Assembly (NCBI GenBank): GCA_905397405.1 | Contig: CAJPVJ010000389.1 | Location: forward strand, 1 to 26,716 | DNA length: 26,716 nt | Direction: 5' to 3' | From: Oppiella nova | Taxonomy: Eukaryota > Arthropoda > Arachnida > Sarcoptiformes > Oppiidae | Shown here: positions 9,921 through 20,782 of the stretch, one piece after another | Layout of the letters: the number at the start of each line of letters is the position of its first letter | Numbering within the stretch: the first letter of the stretch is position 1 | Program-made: the position numbers and the translations under genes | Notes under the pieces: generated by a model | Database searches by the model: none | Told to the model about the DNA's origin: nothing | The model's input: only the letters and a program-made list of their open reading frames with translations

Positions 9921-10874
9921 CTGAGATGTGAAGTCGTTTGGGAATCCATACAAAACAAGGACTACAGACACGAAGAATAAGAAGTCTTTGGCAGTACTGG
10001 CAGTAGAGTTGGCACCGATAACCAGGAAAATGTTGAAAATGTTTTCAAATGGGAATACAGATCAAGGACCTGGTGCTCATGCCATACCAGTGCGTGTGCA
10101 TGAGAGCACCGGCTGACTGACATACACTACATGATGGGTGCGAATAGAGTTGCGAGACATAGACGGAGACATCGAAAGAGCGAAAAAAATTTCGGCACAT
10201 TTCGGATGTATTATCAAAAGTGACAGCACAGACACAAACACATGTTATTATGGATTTTGCCACCACTCCTACTACAACTACTGGTGCACAGTTACCATCA
10301 TCTCATCATAATTATCAACACTACCAGTGTATACATTAAGGAGAGAAGTAATCATAGTCTCTATAATATGATTCGATGGCGGAGTTTGTGAGAGACATCC
10401 ATAAGAAAGTGCATGTATTTCATGCAATTTCTCAGCACTTTTTCAATTGTTGACATCCAATACCCCAATACTACTCGTCCACTCACTTCGGGTAATAATA
10501 AACTCTATTAAACTTATCTCTCAATTCATGGGGCCGTCAGATGCGAGTGAGAAATCACTCACTTTATCATATCATATACAGATATATCTCTATAACCATA
10601 CGTATTGTATGCCATTATATACACGAGAATTGAATAATTTTGGGCTCATAATAAATGGTGTATAAGTTTTGTGTCACATGAGAACCAAACATAACTATCT
10701 CGAGAATCAATCAAAAACAACCTTTGATTTACTTATCGGACGAATGAATGACAAGAGAAACACATTTATAGTGAATGAGTCGATTCAAAGGAGAAGAGAG
10801 AAAATTATTTCCCATTAGTTTAATTAAATGATAAAATTAGTGAATGCTTTGAAAATAATTATTCGTTTAGTGCG

Positions 10875-10904
10875 GGAGAGAGAGAGAGAGAGTGAGAGAG
10901 AGAG
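10875..10904 (+). repeat. (GA)n microsatellite with facing CT run
   Basis: About 30 bp with one GTGA interruption. A short CT run at 10922-10936 follows after about 18 nt, so the two can pair as a hairpin with a small loop. Confidence 0.9.
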
Positions 10905-11217
10905 TAGATGCAAAAAGTGCAGTCTCTCTCTCTCCCTCCTTATCTATCTGCCTGTCAGTGCAAAAACATAGACAAACTGTGTTGTAATCAGTCAGTCATC
11001 CTATGAGTGCACACATACACAACAAATCCCTTTTTTCAATAATTAATTTTTATTCAATTTATGTTTTAATATAATTAATTCAAATTTATTCGCAGACATA
11101 ACATAACACTGCAAATGGACAGACAGACGCAAAATAAAATGCATTTTCCACAAATATATCAATCATTGCAACTGCACTGAATAAGTGGCTAAATAAATAG
11201 GTATATTTTTATGTGAG

Positions 11218-11219
<2 letters not shown>

Positions 11220-11253
<34 letters not shown>
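11220..11253 (+). repeat. (CT)n microsatellite
   Basis: Uninterrupted, about 34 bp. Confidence 0.95.
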
Positions 11254-11256
<3 letters not shown>

Positions 11257-11945
11257 ATATACTTGAAAGCAAATACAAAAAATATTGCCTCCACTCAAGT
11301 GATCACTTAATAGCCGTATAAGCAATATATACAAAGAATATTGTGTTGCGAGGGCACAGGTTTGTATCAATATTTAAGTGTGTTTTGCATGAGTTGTAAA
11401 TTTTTTGCACTAAAATTGTCTTTTAGTTTTTGCTTTCCTTTACGAATCGATCGTTTTATACGGCAATAGATAATTGACAGCAAAAAACAATACAAAATTA
11501 AAAGTACAAAATCAATGATTAAGTTCATTATGTGTATAAAAACGCAAAAACAAATTGAAAACAAATTATGTGAAGAATCGGTACTTATTATAGACACACA
11601 GAAATCACATGAAGTTATGCTTCATTTCTGGACTAATTTCCTAAATGAATGCATCGTATGAGACGATGAGTTATTTTCAAACATCCATTTCCTACTTTCT
11701 TTCGCAACTAGTTTCATAAATACCATAATTTAGTCATAAAAATTGCTATTTATTATTTTCTCTATCTGTCGATGATTTTACGGTTTGCAACAGCATTTCG
11801 TAACAAAACATTTGTTTTTTATTATTATTCGTGAGAATAAAATCAAAGCAAACATTAGGGTTACGAATAAAATGAGGTTTAATTTCAATGCGAAAACAAA
11901 ATGAATGAAAATTCTCTTACATTAAAAGAATTAGCAGAAGAAATA

Positions 11946-11946
<1 letters not shown>

Positions 11947-11981
<35 letters not shown>
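11947..11981 (+). repeat. (CT)n microsatellite
   Basis: Uninterrupted, about 35 bp, ending CCATCGG. Confidence 0.95.
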
Positions 11982-11985
<4 letters not shown>

Positions 11986-12187
11986 GAGGCAAAGAGGATT
12001 AAATTACTTAAAGAGAAAAATTAAATATTTTCTTCAATGCTATGATATTCAGCATAAAATATGCACAAAAAAACAAAGTTCACTAAAATTCCAGTGAATT
12101 CCAAGCTAACAATATTTATATATATTAACAATTTATAAGAATTAGAATTAAAGACAAAATAATGAATATTGTGTGAGTCGGTAGGAG

Positions 12188-12211
12188 GGAGAGAGAGAGA
12201 GAGAGAGAGAG
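12188..12211 (+). repeat. (GA)n microsatellite
   Basis: About 24 bp, about 80 bp before the start of the tandem duplication. It is the last long tract before a 3-kb interval without any. Confidence 0.9.
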
Positions 12212-12260
12212 GGATGAGGATTAAGTAAAAAATAATGCATTTTTATATTAAAGTTAATTA

Positions 12261-12314
12261 TGTGTCTCTTATATATTCTATAATATATCTTATATATATA
12301 TAATATAAGACACA
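12261..12314. repeat. AT-rich imperfect hairpin at duplication edge
   Basis: TGTGTCT (12261-12267) pairs with AGACACA (12308-12314), and the TA-rich sequence between can pair further with small bulges. The first copy of the 1.33-kb duplication begins inside this structure. TA runs and hairpins are typical places for assemblies to break. Confidence 0.5.
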
Positions 12315-13621
12315 ACAAGAGAGCAAAACTCAAAGTGAAGTTCAAACGCATAGCACAAGAAAAGTGAAAAAACAAAAAACTCATTGCAATGAACGGTGGA
12401 GTGAAGTGAAGTGCGGCACCGAATGAATGGCTAAATCGGTGAACACAACGAATAACACGATATAAATGAATGACTGAATGAAGAGATAATTGAATAAAAA
12501 ATGAGAAGAAGAAAGCGAATTGAGAATTATTTCAATGAATTACACTCTCCTTATAATACTGTCAAATCACTATCACTCAGACCTATGCCATTGTTTGACA
12601 CCATAGCCACTCTCATTGCCTCACACGACCTCCCAATTGGCATATTTTTCAAATATATTTATTGCTCATTACGTTTCCCTATTTATCTAAATCTAAACAT
12701 AAATGCGTTTATAATTTATATGCAGTTTATGCCGTCATTGATAGGCATTTAAATATAGTTATGAAATGATATAATCGCATAAACAGAGAAAGTATTTTTG
12801 AACGCAAAATGCATTTAAAGAGCAAGTGTTGGACCGGATATTTGTTTCTAATATAAACTCCATATGACATAAACGGTAGGCGCCATTAGAAACAAGAAAA
12901 TTGAAAGCTTAAAATAAGACGTTATGTGTATAATTAACCAGCACATACACACAACACCATTATTAGCCACATAATGGTTCATAGAAATATAAATATGCCG
13001 ATTGCGAGTAAATTAAATTATATATAAATCTCTCCCCAATTTGGCGTTTAGAGAAAGTTTTCATTCAATTTTAAACTGAAAATATGAATATAATATTCAC
13101 AGCATATTACATGAGAAATACTCCACACATACAAGCTATATTGTATTTAATAATAGCAATAAAAGTGATTATTATAGCAAAAAATCTCGCAAAAAATGTA
13201 TCAAATTATCCGTACGTTTCGAGTTTTTAAGGTTTAATATTCTGGTCGTCAAAAACATTTATAATAAAGTGCTGTTAGTTTCACGACAAACGTATAAATG
13301 AGTTTCACTATTGGGGAGACAAGTTATATGGATGTGACGGATCAGCACAAAAATTTTTATATACAAAGTGAACAACACTTATATTTGGAGTGAGAATATG
13401 AAACATAAATGTAAAGTATTTTTTGGAGGATTTGCTTTCAAAAACGACACTCAAATATACACTTCACTTACAATATTAAGCGAAGAAAATGCGTTAATAT
13501 TAGCTTAAAATTAGAGTTTCTGCTAAAATGACTTATAATAATAAAAGTCAATAGTATTTGCAACACACCATCACATATGCAATGAGAGGCGCATTAAAAT
13601 TGTATAAAATTTAATCATATA
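12290..13621 (+). repeat. Direct tandem duplication, copy 1 (1.33 kb)
   Basis: Nearly identical to 13623-14953 at an offset of 1332-1333 bp. Differences are concentrated in the first 300 bp: CTCAAAGTG/CTCGAAGAG, CATAGCAC/CATAGTAC, one A lost in an A-run, CTCATTG/CTCTTTG, ATGACTG/AAGACTG and TTTGACA/TTTCACA. The remaining 1 kb looked identical. Copy 1 has native-looking sequence on its left and ends at an N. It contains an 83-codon frame (12501-12752) with a basic N-terminus. Copy 2 changes one residue of it (Asp33 to His). No homology or splice evidence supports that frame as a gene. Confidence 0.92.
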
Positions 13622-13622
13622 N
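13622..13622. other. Single N, probable contig join
   Basis: The only undetermined base in this part. It lies precisely between the two copies of the 1.33-kb duplication, as expected if two overlapping contigs were placed end to end instead of being merged. Confidence 0.7.
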
Positions 13623-14953
13623 ATATATATATATAATATAAGACACAACAAGAGAGCAAAACTCGAAGAGAAGTTCAAACGCATAGTACAAGAAAAGTGA
13701 AAAAACAAAAACTCTTTGCAATGAACGGTGGAGTGAAGTGAAGTGCGGCACCGAATGAATGGCTAAATCGGTGAACACAACGAATAACACGATATAAATG
13801 AAAGACTGAATGAAGAGATAATTGAATAAAAAATGAGAAGAAGAAAGCGAATTGAGAATTATTTCAATGAATTACACTCTCCTTATAATACTGTCAAATC
13901 ACTATCACTCAGACCTATGCCATTGTTTCACACCATAGCCACTCTCATTGCCTCACACGACCTCCCAATTGGCATATTTTTCAAATATATTTATTGCTCA
14001 TTACGTTTCCCTATTTATCTAAATCTAAACATAAATGCGTTTATAATTTATATGCAGTTTATGCCGTCATTGATAGGCATTTAAATATAGTTATGAAATG
14101 ATATAATCGCATAAACAGAGAAAGTATTTTTGAACGCAAAATGCATTTAAAGAGCAAGTGTTGGACCGGATATTTGTTTCTAATATAAACTCCATATGAC
14201 ATAAACGGTAGGCGCCATTAGAAACAAGAAAATTGAAAGCTTAAAATAAGACGTTATGTGTATAATTAACCAGCACATACACACAACACCATTATTAGCC
14301 ACATAATGGTTCATAGAAATATAAATATGCCGATTGCGAGTAAATTAAATTATATATAAATCTCTCCCCAATTTGGCGTTTAGAGAAAGTTTTCATTCAA
14401 TTTTAAACTGAAAATATGAATATAATATTCACAGCATATTACATGAGAAATACTCCACACATACAAGCTATATTGTATTTAATAATAGCAATAAAAGTGA
14501 TTATTATAGCAAAAAATCTCGCAAAAAATGTATCAAATTATCCGTACGTTTCGAGTTTTTAAGGTTTAATATTCTGGTCGTCAAAAACATTTATAATAAA
14601 GTGCTGTTAGTTTCACGACAAACGTATAAATGAGTTTCACTATTGGGGAGACAAGTTATATGGATGTGACGGATCAGCACAAAAATTTTTATATACAAAG
14701 TGAACAACACTTATATTTGGAGTGAGAATATGAAACATAAATGTAAAGTATTTTTTGGAGGATTTGCTTTCAAAAACGACACTCAAATATACACTTCACT
14801 TACAATATTAAGCGAAGAAAATGCGTTAATATTAGCTTAAAATTAGAGTTTCTGCTAAAATGACTTATAATAATAAAAGTCAATAGTATTTGCAACACAC
14901 CATCACATATGCAATGAGAGGCGCATTAAAATTGTATAAAATTTAATCATATA
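13623..14953 (+). repeat. Direct tandem duplication, copy 2 (1.33 kb)
   Basis: Starts in an AT-dinucleotide run directly after the N and continues past its end (AATCATATA at 14945-14953) into unique sequence, whereas copy 1 stops at the N after the same string. Copy 1 therefore owns the left flank and copy 2 the right flank. That is the pattern of one locus present on two overlapping contigs, with differences near one end from heterozygosity or low-quality contig ends. Confidence 0.92.
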
Positions 14954-15028
14954 AAATGAAAATTGCGTATAAATTGCCTGAACAACACTACATGAAAAGC
15001 GAGCAATAATTACTGAATAAACTGTTTT

Positions 15029-15047
15029 ATCTATCTATCTATCTATT
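15029..15047 (+). repeat. (ATCT)n short tandem repeat
   Basis: Four and a half units of ATCT. It is the only tetranucleotide repeat of note in the window. Confidence 0.85.
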
Positions 15048-15227
15048 TGTGTATTATATTTACGGTATTACCTTTATATATAAAAGGATACGACACTCAT
15101 ATGCAACCTTAAGACATGCAAAAGTCTTTAACACACAAAAACAAACTTACAAATAATAGAGTCATACAAATGGAAACAAAAAAAATAAGACTAAACATGC
15201 TTTAATGGATTAATGAGAGGGTGAGTC

Positions 15228-15254
15228 GAGAGAGAGAGAGAGAGAGAGAGAGAG
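15228..15254 (+). repeat. (GA)n microsatellite
   Basis: Uninterrupted, about 27 bp, preceded by GTGAGTC and followed by CTAGAAAAG. Confidence 0.95.
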
Positions 15255-16023
15255 CTAGAAAAGTCAAATGAGAACTAAAACATATAATTATAATGAAATT
15301 TATTTTTACATATTCTGTGACCCAAATGAAGTCATCGTTTCTATGATTTTTGTCATAATATTTGGAAAATTCTTTTATAACTATTTTCTCATAAGATATT
15401 TAAATGGTTTTTAAATGAATTAATTTCTCTCCCTTTTATGTTTCTCTTTCCAATTATCTCATATATATTTATACATTAATTATACAAATGTTTTTCGGGT
15501 CTCTAATATAAAAGAAAAATATTATTTAATTATAAGCGTAAAGAAAACATTTTTTCATTATATAATCATTAATTAAAATATAACACAAATCTATTCACAA
15601 CATAATTTATAAATAAAATAAATTACTTTTAAATTGCAATAAAATTCATTTGAAAACGTAAAATTTTTACAAATGCTTTTAAATCAGATTTAAAAACACA
15701 TTTCAATGGATTTTAAATGAAAAATTAAATACAATGTGAATGCAAGAAATAAGTTAAAAATTTTAGTTACAGTTCACACACACCTTGAAATCAGGTGTCT
15801 TGAGATACAAATATAATTAGTAGATCTGTTGCTAAGACAACAACAATAATAAGTTTAAGTTTTTCACTTATTGGGCAAAAAAGTAGGAAAAATTTGCGGA
15901 AATTTTTTATATTCCGATATATTTATACAGTGTATACATCAGGAAGAAAACATAACACAAAGTATCAAAATTCACGCAACAAAAGCATTTAAGAATTGAT
16001 GTTCGCCTCTAATATTATATCCT

Positions 16024-16025
<2 letters not shown>

Positions 16026-16058
<33 letters not shown>
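16026..16058 (+). repeat. (CT)n microsatellite
   Basis: Uninterrupted, about 33 bp. It lies 80 bp outside the left arm of the 71-bp inverted repeat, mirrored by a GA tract 72 bp outside the right arm. Confidence 0.95.
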
Positions 16059-16061
<3 letters not shown>

Positions 16062-16137
16062 TTACAGTGAGTGCAATGCCTGTTACGATATATTCAAGAA
16101 TTCTGTGCCATAGCTTCAAAAGGCAAAGAATGAGACG

Positions 16138-16208
16138 TTTTATTATTCTGTATGTGTTGTGAAGAGACTTTCCACTCGTTAATGATTTTTTCATCACTTA
16201 TTTCTCTC
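16138..16208 (+). repeat. 71-bp inverted repeat, left arm
   Basis: Reads TTTTATTATTCTGTATG to TCACTTATTTCTCTC and is the exact reverse complement of 16712-16782. The similarity extends about 4 bp outward with one mismatch (GACG versus GACA). The inner flanks differ. A 503-bp spacer separates the arms. Confidence 0.9.
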
Positions 16209-16508
16209 ATCGCTTACAATACATGAGAAAAGACTTTAAAAGAGAGAGCAGTAATCGAAATGGAAGTCACTTCTCGTTTGTCGATAATATGTAGATATAT
16301 ATTAGGGGAACAACCATTTTTTAATGGCTTTCCGCAGCAATCGCTTATTCAACGATAATGGCAGCGAAAGAGTTGCTGACAGTAGAGAAGCAATAGAAAT
16401 GAAAATTGTATGGAATTTGCAAAGAAAAATGAATGAAAAAATGCGAAAAACAATCACTTCGTAGACTAACAGCATATTAAAATTAGAGACGAGCACTGGG
16501 AGGACGGG

Positions 16509-16539
<31 letters not shown>

Positions 16540-16711
16540 TGAGACATAAATGGAGAGATGAAAAGAAAAGTATATAAAAAATAGTTCAATGAATAGAAAA
16601 TTCCTTTTAAATGAACAGAGAATGAGAGCACAAAGTAAGTGATGATAAGAACATTTATATAGAGAGATATCATTGCAAATGAATGCTAATGAGTGTCACA
16701 GAGTAAGGGAG
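16209..16711. other. Spacer within the 71-bp inverted repeat
   Basis: 503 bp with a central GA tract. On the minus strand a 123-codon frame (16673-16302) is open but is rich in Leu, Ser and Phe. Much of it comes from the CT repeat and A/T runs, so I do not call it a gene. Confidence 0.6.
16509..16536 (+). repeat. (GA)n microsatellite
   Basis: About 28 bp, in the middle of the 503-bp spacer between the 71-bp arms. Confidence 0.95.
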
Positions 16712-16782
16712 GAGAGAAATAAGTGATGAAAAAATCATTAACGAGTGGAAAGTCTCTTCACAACACATACAGAATAATAAAA
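16712..16782 (-). repeat. 71-bp inverted repeat, right arm
   Basis: Exact reverse complement of 16138-16208. It continues on the right into AATGTCTAAAGAG, with no target-site duplication matching the left flank. No N is near either arm, so unlike the other two duplications this one is not at a contig edge. Confidence 0.9.
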
Positions 16783-16851
16783 TGTCTAAAGAGTTAGAGA
16801 CATACAGGGGTTTTATTAAGGCTTTGAGATTTAATTTAATATAAAACTGGG

Positions 16852-16854
<3 letters not shown>

Positions 16855-16881
<27 letters not shown>
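16855..16881 (+). repeat. (GA)n microsatellite
   Basis: Uninterrupted, about 27 bp, ending in GATGCAT. Confidence 0.95.
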
Positions 16882-16886
<5 letters not shown>

Positions 16887-19137
16887 TAGTGAGGGTATTG
16901 GGTATTAATTCATGGTGTCGGCGCTCATAATGAGTAGACACTCGGAGACAAGAGTTTATGGAATATAATTAATAAAACATTATTATAATCTTATGGGAGA
17001 AATCATTATACAAAGCCTTCAAAACAGTTTTTTATTATTGAATACTCAAAAAACAGAGAGAATTAAGTGTTATATAATATTCTCGGAGGATTTGTAACAC
17101 AAAAATGCATATTCACTGCTATTTATGAATATCACACCAAAAATATAACGTTAAGTTTGGGGTACTTATAAATAAGAGATAGACATTTGAAGTATTGGTT
17201 TTTTATACTTTTTAAGGGGGAATGACTTGAACTGACATTTATTGCTCACTTATGTTACACTTCAATCAAATAGTTGTGGTGAAAGTAATGAGTATAAGTT
17301 ATACTGGATAACTGTTAATAAGTTAATGAAATTATAATATATTCACACGAATATATAGGCGCTATTGTGGTTCAAAATACAATATAAAAAATCGCTTACA
17401 TTTGTTGCTGATATGCCGTCGAAATGCATACAAAGTTTTTATGCCATCAATTAATGCCGTTTTCTAAACAAATAGAGACAAAAATGAATTAAATAAACAT
17501 TATATTTATTTTAATGGCATTCATATTAAAGCTCTAATAAATAGCCGGAAAAATAGCAATAAATTATTTTGTTTTCTAAAATACATTATACACAATGAGA
17601 GAATATTACATCGGGAAAATATAATAAAAATAAAAAACAACAAATTTTATAATCAATTCTCGATGGTAATTGTTTGCCAAAGCTATTGAATGATTAAAAA
17701 ATCATACAATTTATAATTCAAATAATTGTGTCAATAGGGATGGAAACGCAGAGAAAGTAAAACGAAATAATAATAAAAACACAGACTATTAGGAAACAAA
17801 CGGCAAATGATTGCGAGAAAAGAGTTTCTCATTCACAGTATACAGTGAGTGAATATATTGTGTGTTAAAAAAATATAATAGCATTACAAATAATATACAG
17901 AATAATGTGGTAATGAATGAATTGAATGGAAAAAAACTTTTCTATACGTTTGCATTGAGCTATAGTTACAGCTGTCGCCCACTCACTCCAAAAATCATCT
18001 GCTTTTATATATCGCATAATATAATCACATATTAGTTATATATAATTTCAAATAATTTTATATTATACAAAGACTATTTTTTCCATTCATTTATATTATC
18101 TCTTGACGAGTGAAACAAAATTTTGTTATATAAGTAGTCGACTCTATCGGCGAGCAATTAGATACGTGTGTGCAGTGAGACAAAAGTGTCACAAAAAACG
18201 GTGGACTTTGTGTTTGATTTTCATTTTCAATAACATTTCTCTCCCACATCTATACTCTATATTAATATTTATCAAAATTAGTGCGAGTTTAGAGTTTCAT
18301 ATGATTAGCGTTATTATTATTGCTACCATTTTTTTGTTACATTCATTGAGTGCTCAAATGATATGAAAAATGTATTTTTAGGCGAATTTATTGCAAAAAA
18401 GCAAAAGTGAAAGAAGAGATCCGAGTGGAGGACACAATATATACACAACTCATACACTGTATGAACGCAACAAAAAATAAATAAAATCAATGTCTGGTTA
18501 CATAACAGTCGATATGACCATCAATGAAATGAGAGTCTAAGCCATGGCCTAAGTCTATGTGTCGCTCAGTTTGTATCCAATATATTGTTATAAATATAAA
18601 GTCAGACTAAAAATATATTTATATATAAATTTTTTTTGGTGAAAGTCAATGAAGAATTATGTTAGCAATACGTGAATCATGAGAAATAGTATATATTGTA
18701 TATAATATTTCATATGAAAATGCAATCCGTGTTTTCCCGAACAGCACCGGGAGGTTCAGTACATTGGAGAATGAGATCAACTAATATGGAATATGTAAGT
18801 AAAAAGAGTAGGCTATGTATGGGTGCTGTCGCCAAATAACACGGTCATCAATGTATGTCAGTGTGAGTGCGTTATATGGCAACGACAGCCAAACGCCAGT
18901 CTATAGAGTAGTGGTCGTCAAGGAGACCATTTGATGAGGAGATGCTCTCTCTCTCTCCCACATCCCTGAGCTGTACTCGCAGTCATCATTACACTCAATG
19001 CATTCACAGTCAGTCCTACACAACATCCACACTCAGGTAGTCATAGCAACTGCACTATTGCCAGACACTGGATGTGAGACAACAGTTAACTTTTAGGACC
19101 CAACACAACACACTTATACTGCACTAAAGCTTTTAAT

Positions 19138-19139
<2 letters not shown>

Positions 19140-19187
<48 letters not shown>
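19140..19187 (+). repeat. (CT)n microsatellite
   Basis: About 48 bp and uninterrupted, the longest pure CT run here. Its purity suggests a young, length-variable repeat. Confidence 0.97.
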
Positions 19188-19190
<3 letters not shown>

Positions 19191-19496
19191 CCCTGAATCC
19201 ACTACTTTACTCTTTAATAGTTTTCAAGTTTTTCACATATCACTAATGTGTGGCTCATCGATAAAATCGCATTTTGGGGAAAGACATACCAGTGCTCGTG
19301 TGTGTGAGTGTTAGTGAGTGTCTGATGCGGAGCACAAGACTTAGTAACGTAAGAGTTATGTATAGTATAGCCGTATATATAGAGTGAAAATAAATTTGCG
19401 TTGTTTTAGGCGTACGTGTCGTATGACTGCTACCGACGAATAGATCAACTCATTTGCATCTCTATGTATTCGTGTGGGAGTGAGAGCGCCGACAGT

Positions 19497-19518
19497 TGAG
19501 AGAGAGAGAGAGAGAGAG

Positions 19519-19558
<40 letters not shown>
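19497..19558 (+). repeat. Interrupted (GA)n microsatellite
   Basis: Two GA runs of about 24 and 34 bp separated by ATGCAG, and the second run ends in ATGCGG. About 310 bp from the CT tract at 19140-19187, so the two can pair as a long-range hairpin. Confidence 0.95.
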
Positions 19559-19562
<4 letters not shown>

Positions 19563-20354
19563 GGAGAGAGTGGTGTGGATGTGATGTACGATAGAGTTAA
19601 GGGTTAGACTCAGAAAAGAGTGAAATCGTGTTAAATATGAATAGAGAATCAGAGGAATGAGTGGGGAATTCATAATTTGAGTGCAACTGTGATGTTGAAT
19701 ATTCAGTATATATTTGAAGGGATCATAACAATAATTATATTATTTGAATCAATGAAAGGCCAAACAATTGACTCAACCATAAGGGATGGCCAACGGGTGT
19801 ATTGACAGCAAACATATCTACGATATTAGGGTTTATTGGCGAGAATGAGCCGATTTATGGCCACTCCATAGCCATCATTGGCTTCAATATAATTCATAAT
19901 TCAAACACTTTTACGGCACGTATTTGTTTGACCTTTTATGATGGCATATATTACTCTCTAAACCAATATTACTCTATATTTTATAAGCGAAAAGCTCTGT
20001 AATCATAATAATGGCATTAATTATAGAAATCAAAGCTTAAGCAAACAGTTGCCGACATATACACAGACAAAAGGATTGCAAACTAAATAAGCGACAGGTA
20101 TTTAAATAGGGAAACATAATCATCGCACATACAGTACTATTGTAAGAAAATGTGAACGAAAACTAAAAATAATTGTATCATAAAATTCACAACAATTTTA
20201 TTGTTGTTTCACAAGAACTCGATTTTCTAGAGAGAAATGTTTGAAATGTTTGTACGCCTATTAAGCATCCAATTTTAGATTTAAATAACAAACATAACAA
20301 ATAAAATAATAATAATAATTTTAATGATGTCTTTAATTAACTCAATTTATCTTA

Positions 20355-20368
20355 GTGAGAGTGAGAGT

Positions 20369-20405
<37 letters not shown>
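20355..20405 (+). repeat. (GA)n microsatellite with GTGA lead-in
   Basis: Begins with variant units (GTGAGAGTGAGAGTGA) and becomes pure (GA)n for about 34 bp. Confidence 0.95.
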
Positions 20406-20410
<5 letters not shown>

Positions 20411-20736
20411 AGCGAGTTGTTGGCTAAATATAAGAACATTATATAATAGACTCAATAGTAAAGTGTCGCTGGAATTGGAGAACAAGAGGATGGATAGGGA
20501 TGTGATGTAATGCATGTGAAGGGATGTAAGGAGTGCTACAAATGCCACAAAACTCTATAACAAAAGTGATAGCGAGTGTGAGTGAGAGAACGTGAGTTAA
20601 AAATGTTAGCTAAAAGTATTTGATGTGAAGTATGGCCACAACAGTTGAATGAAGGATAAAAGCTAAAAGGGATACTGAAATTGCATAAAATTACTGCCAA
20701 TACTGAAATAAACATCACATTTAAACACATATAACT

Positions 20737-20739
<3 letters not shown>

Positions 20740-20779
<40 letters not shown>
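20740..20779 (+). repeat. (GA)n microsatellite
   Basis: Uninterrupted, about 40 bp, ending in GATGCGG like the tract at 19558. Confidence 0.95.

Positions 20780-20782
<3 letters not shown>

Larger units (their letters stand above)
7532..12289. other. GA-tract-rich noncoding region
   Basis: About 4.8 kb between the inverted repeat and the tandem duplication. It holds eight long GA or CT tracts. The sequence around 8300-9420 is less AT-rich than the rest but shows only short, overlapping frames on both strands, with no splice-joined or family-like protein. No tRNA, rRNA or mobile-element gene was recognised. Confidence 0.6.
14954..16137. other. AT-rich noncoding region
   Basis: No frame with coding character. 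It holds an ATCT tetranucleotide run and two long GA/CT tracts; the middle (15290-15780) is very AT-rich with many TTTAAA/AAATTT strings. Confidence 0.6.

Noticed and set aside
12554-12564. TAATACTGTCA, the 5' end of miR-8/miR-200-type microRNAs (also at 13886-13896)
   Set aside because: Only the first 11 nt match. The following bases differ from the mature microRNA and no complementary star arm is visible nearby, so it is probably chance.
12501-12752. 83-codon frame beginning MRRRKRIENYF, repeated at 13833-14084
   Set aside because: Its presence twice only reflects the 1.33-kb duplication. The one coding difference is an amino-acid change (Asp33 to His), there is no recognisable domain, and the latter half is A/T-run translation.
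16302-16673. 123-codon hydrophobic minus-strand frame inside the 71-bp inverted repeat
   Set aside because: Hydrophobicity comes from CT repeats and T-rich sequence. No transposase or known membrane family pattern was seen.
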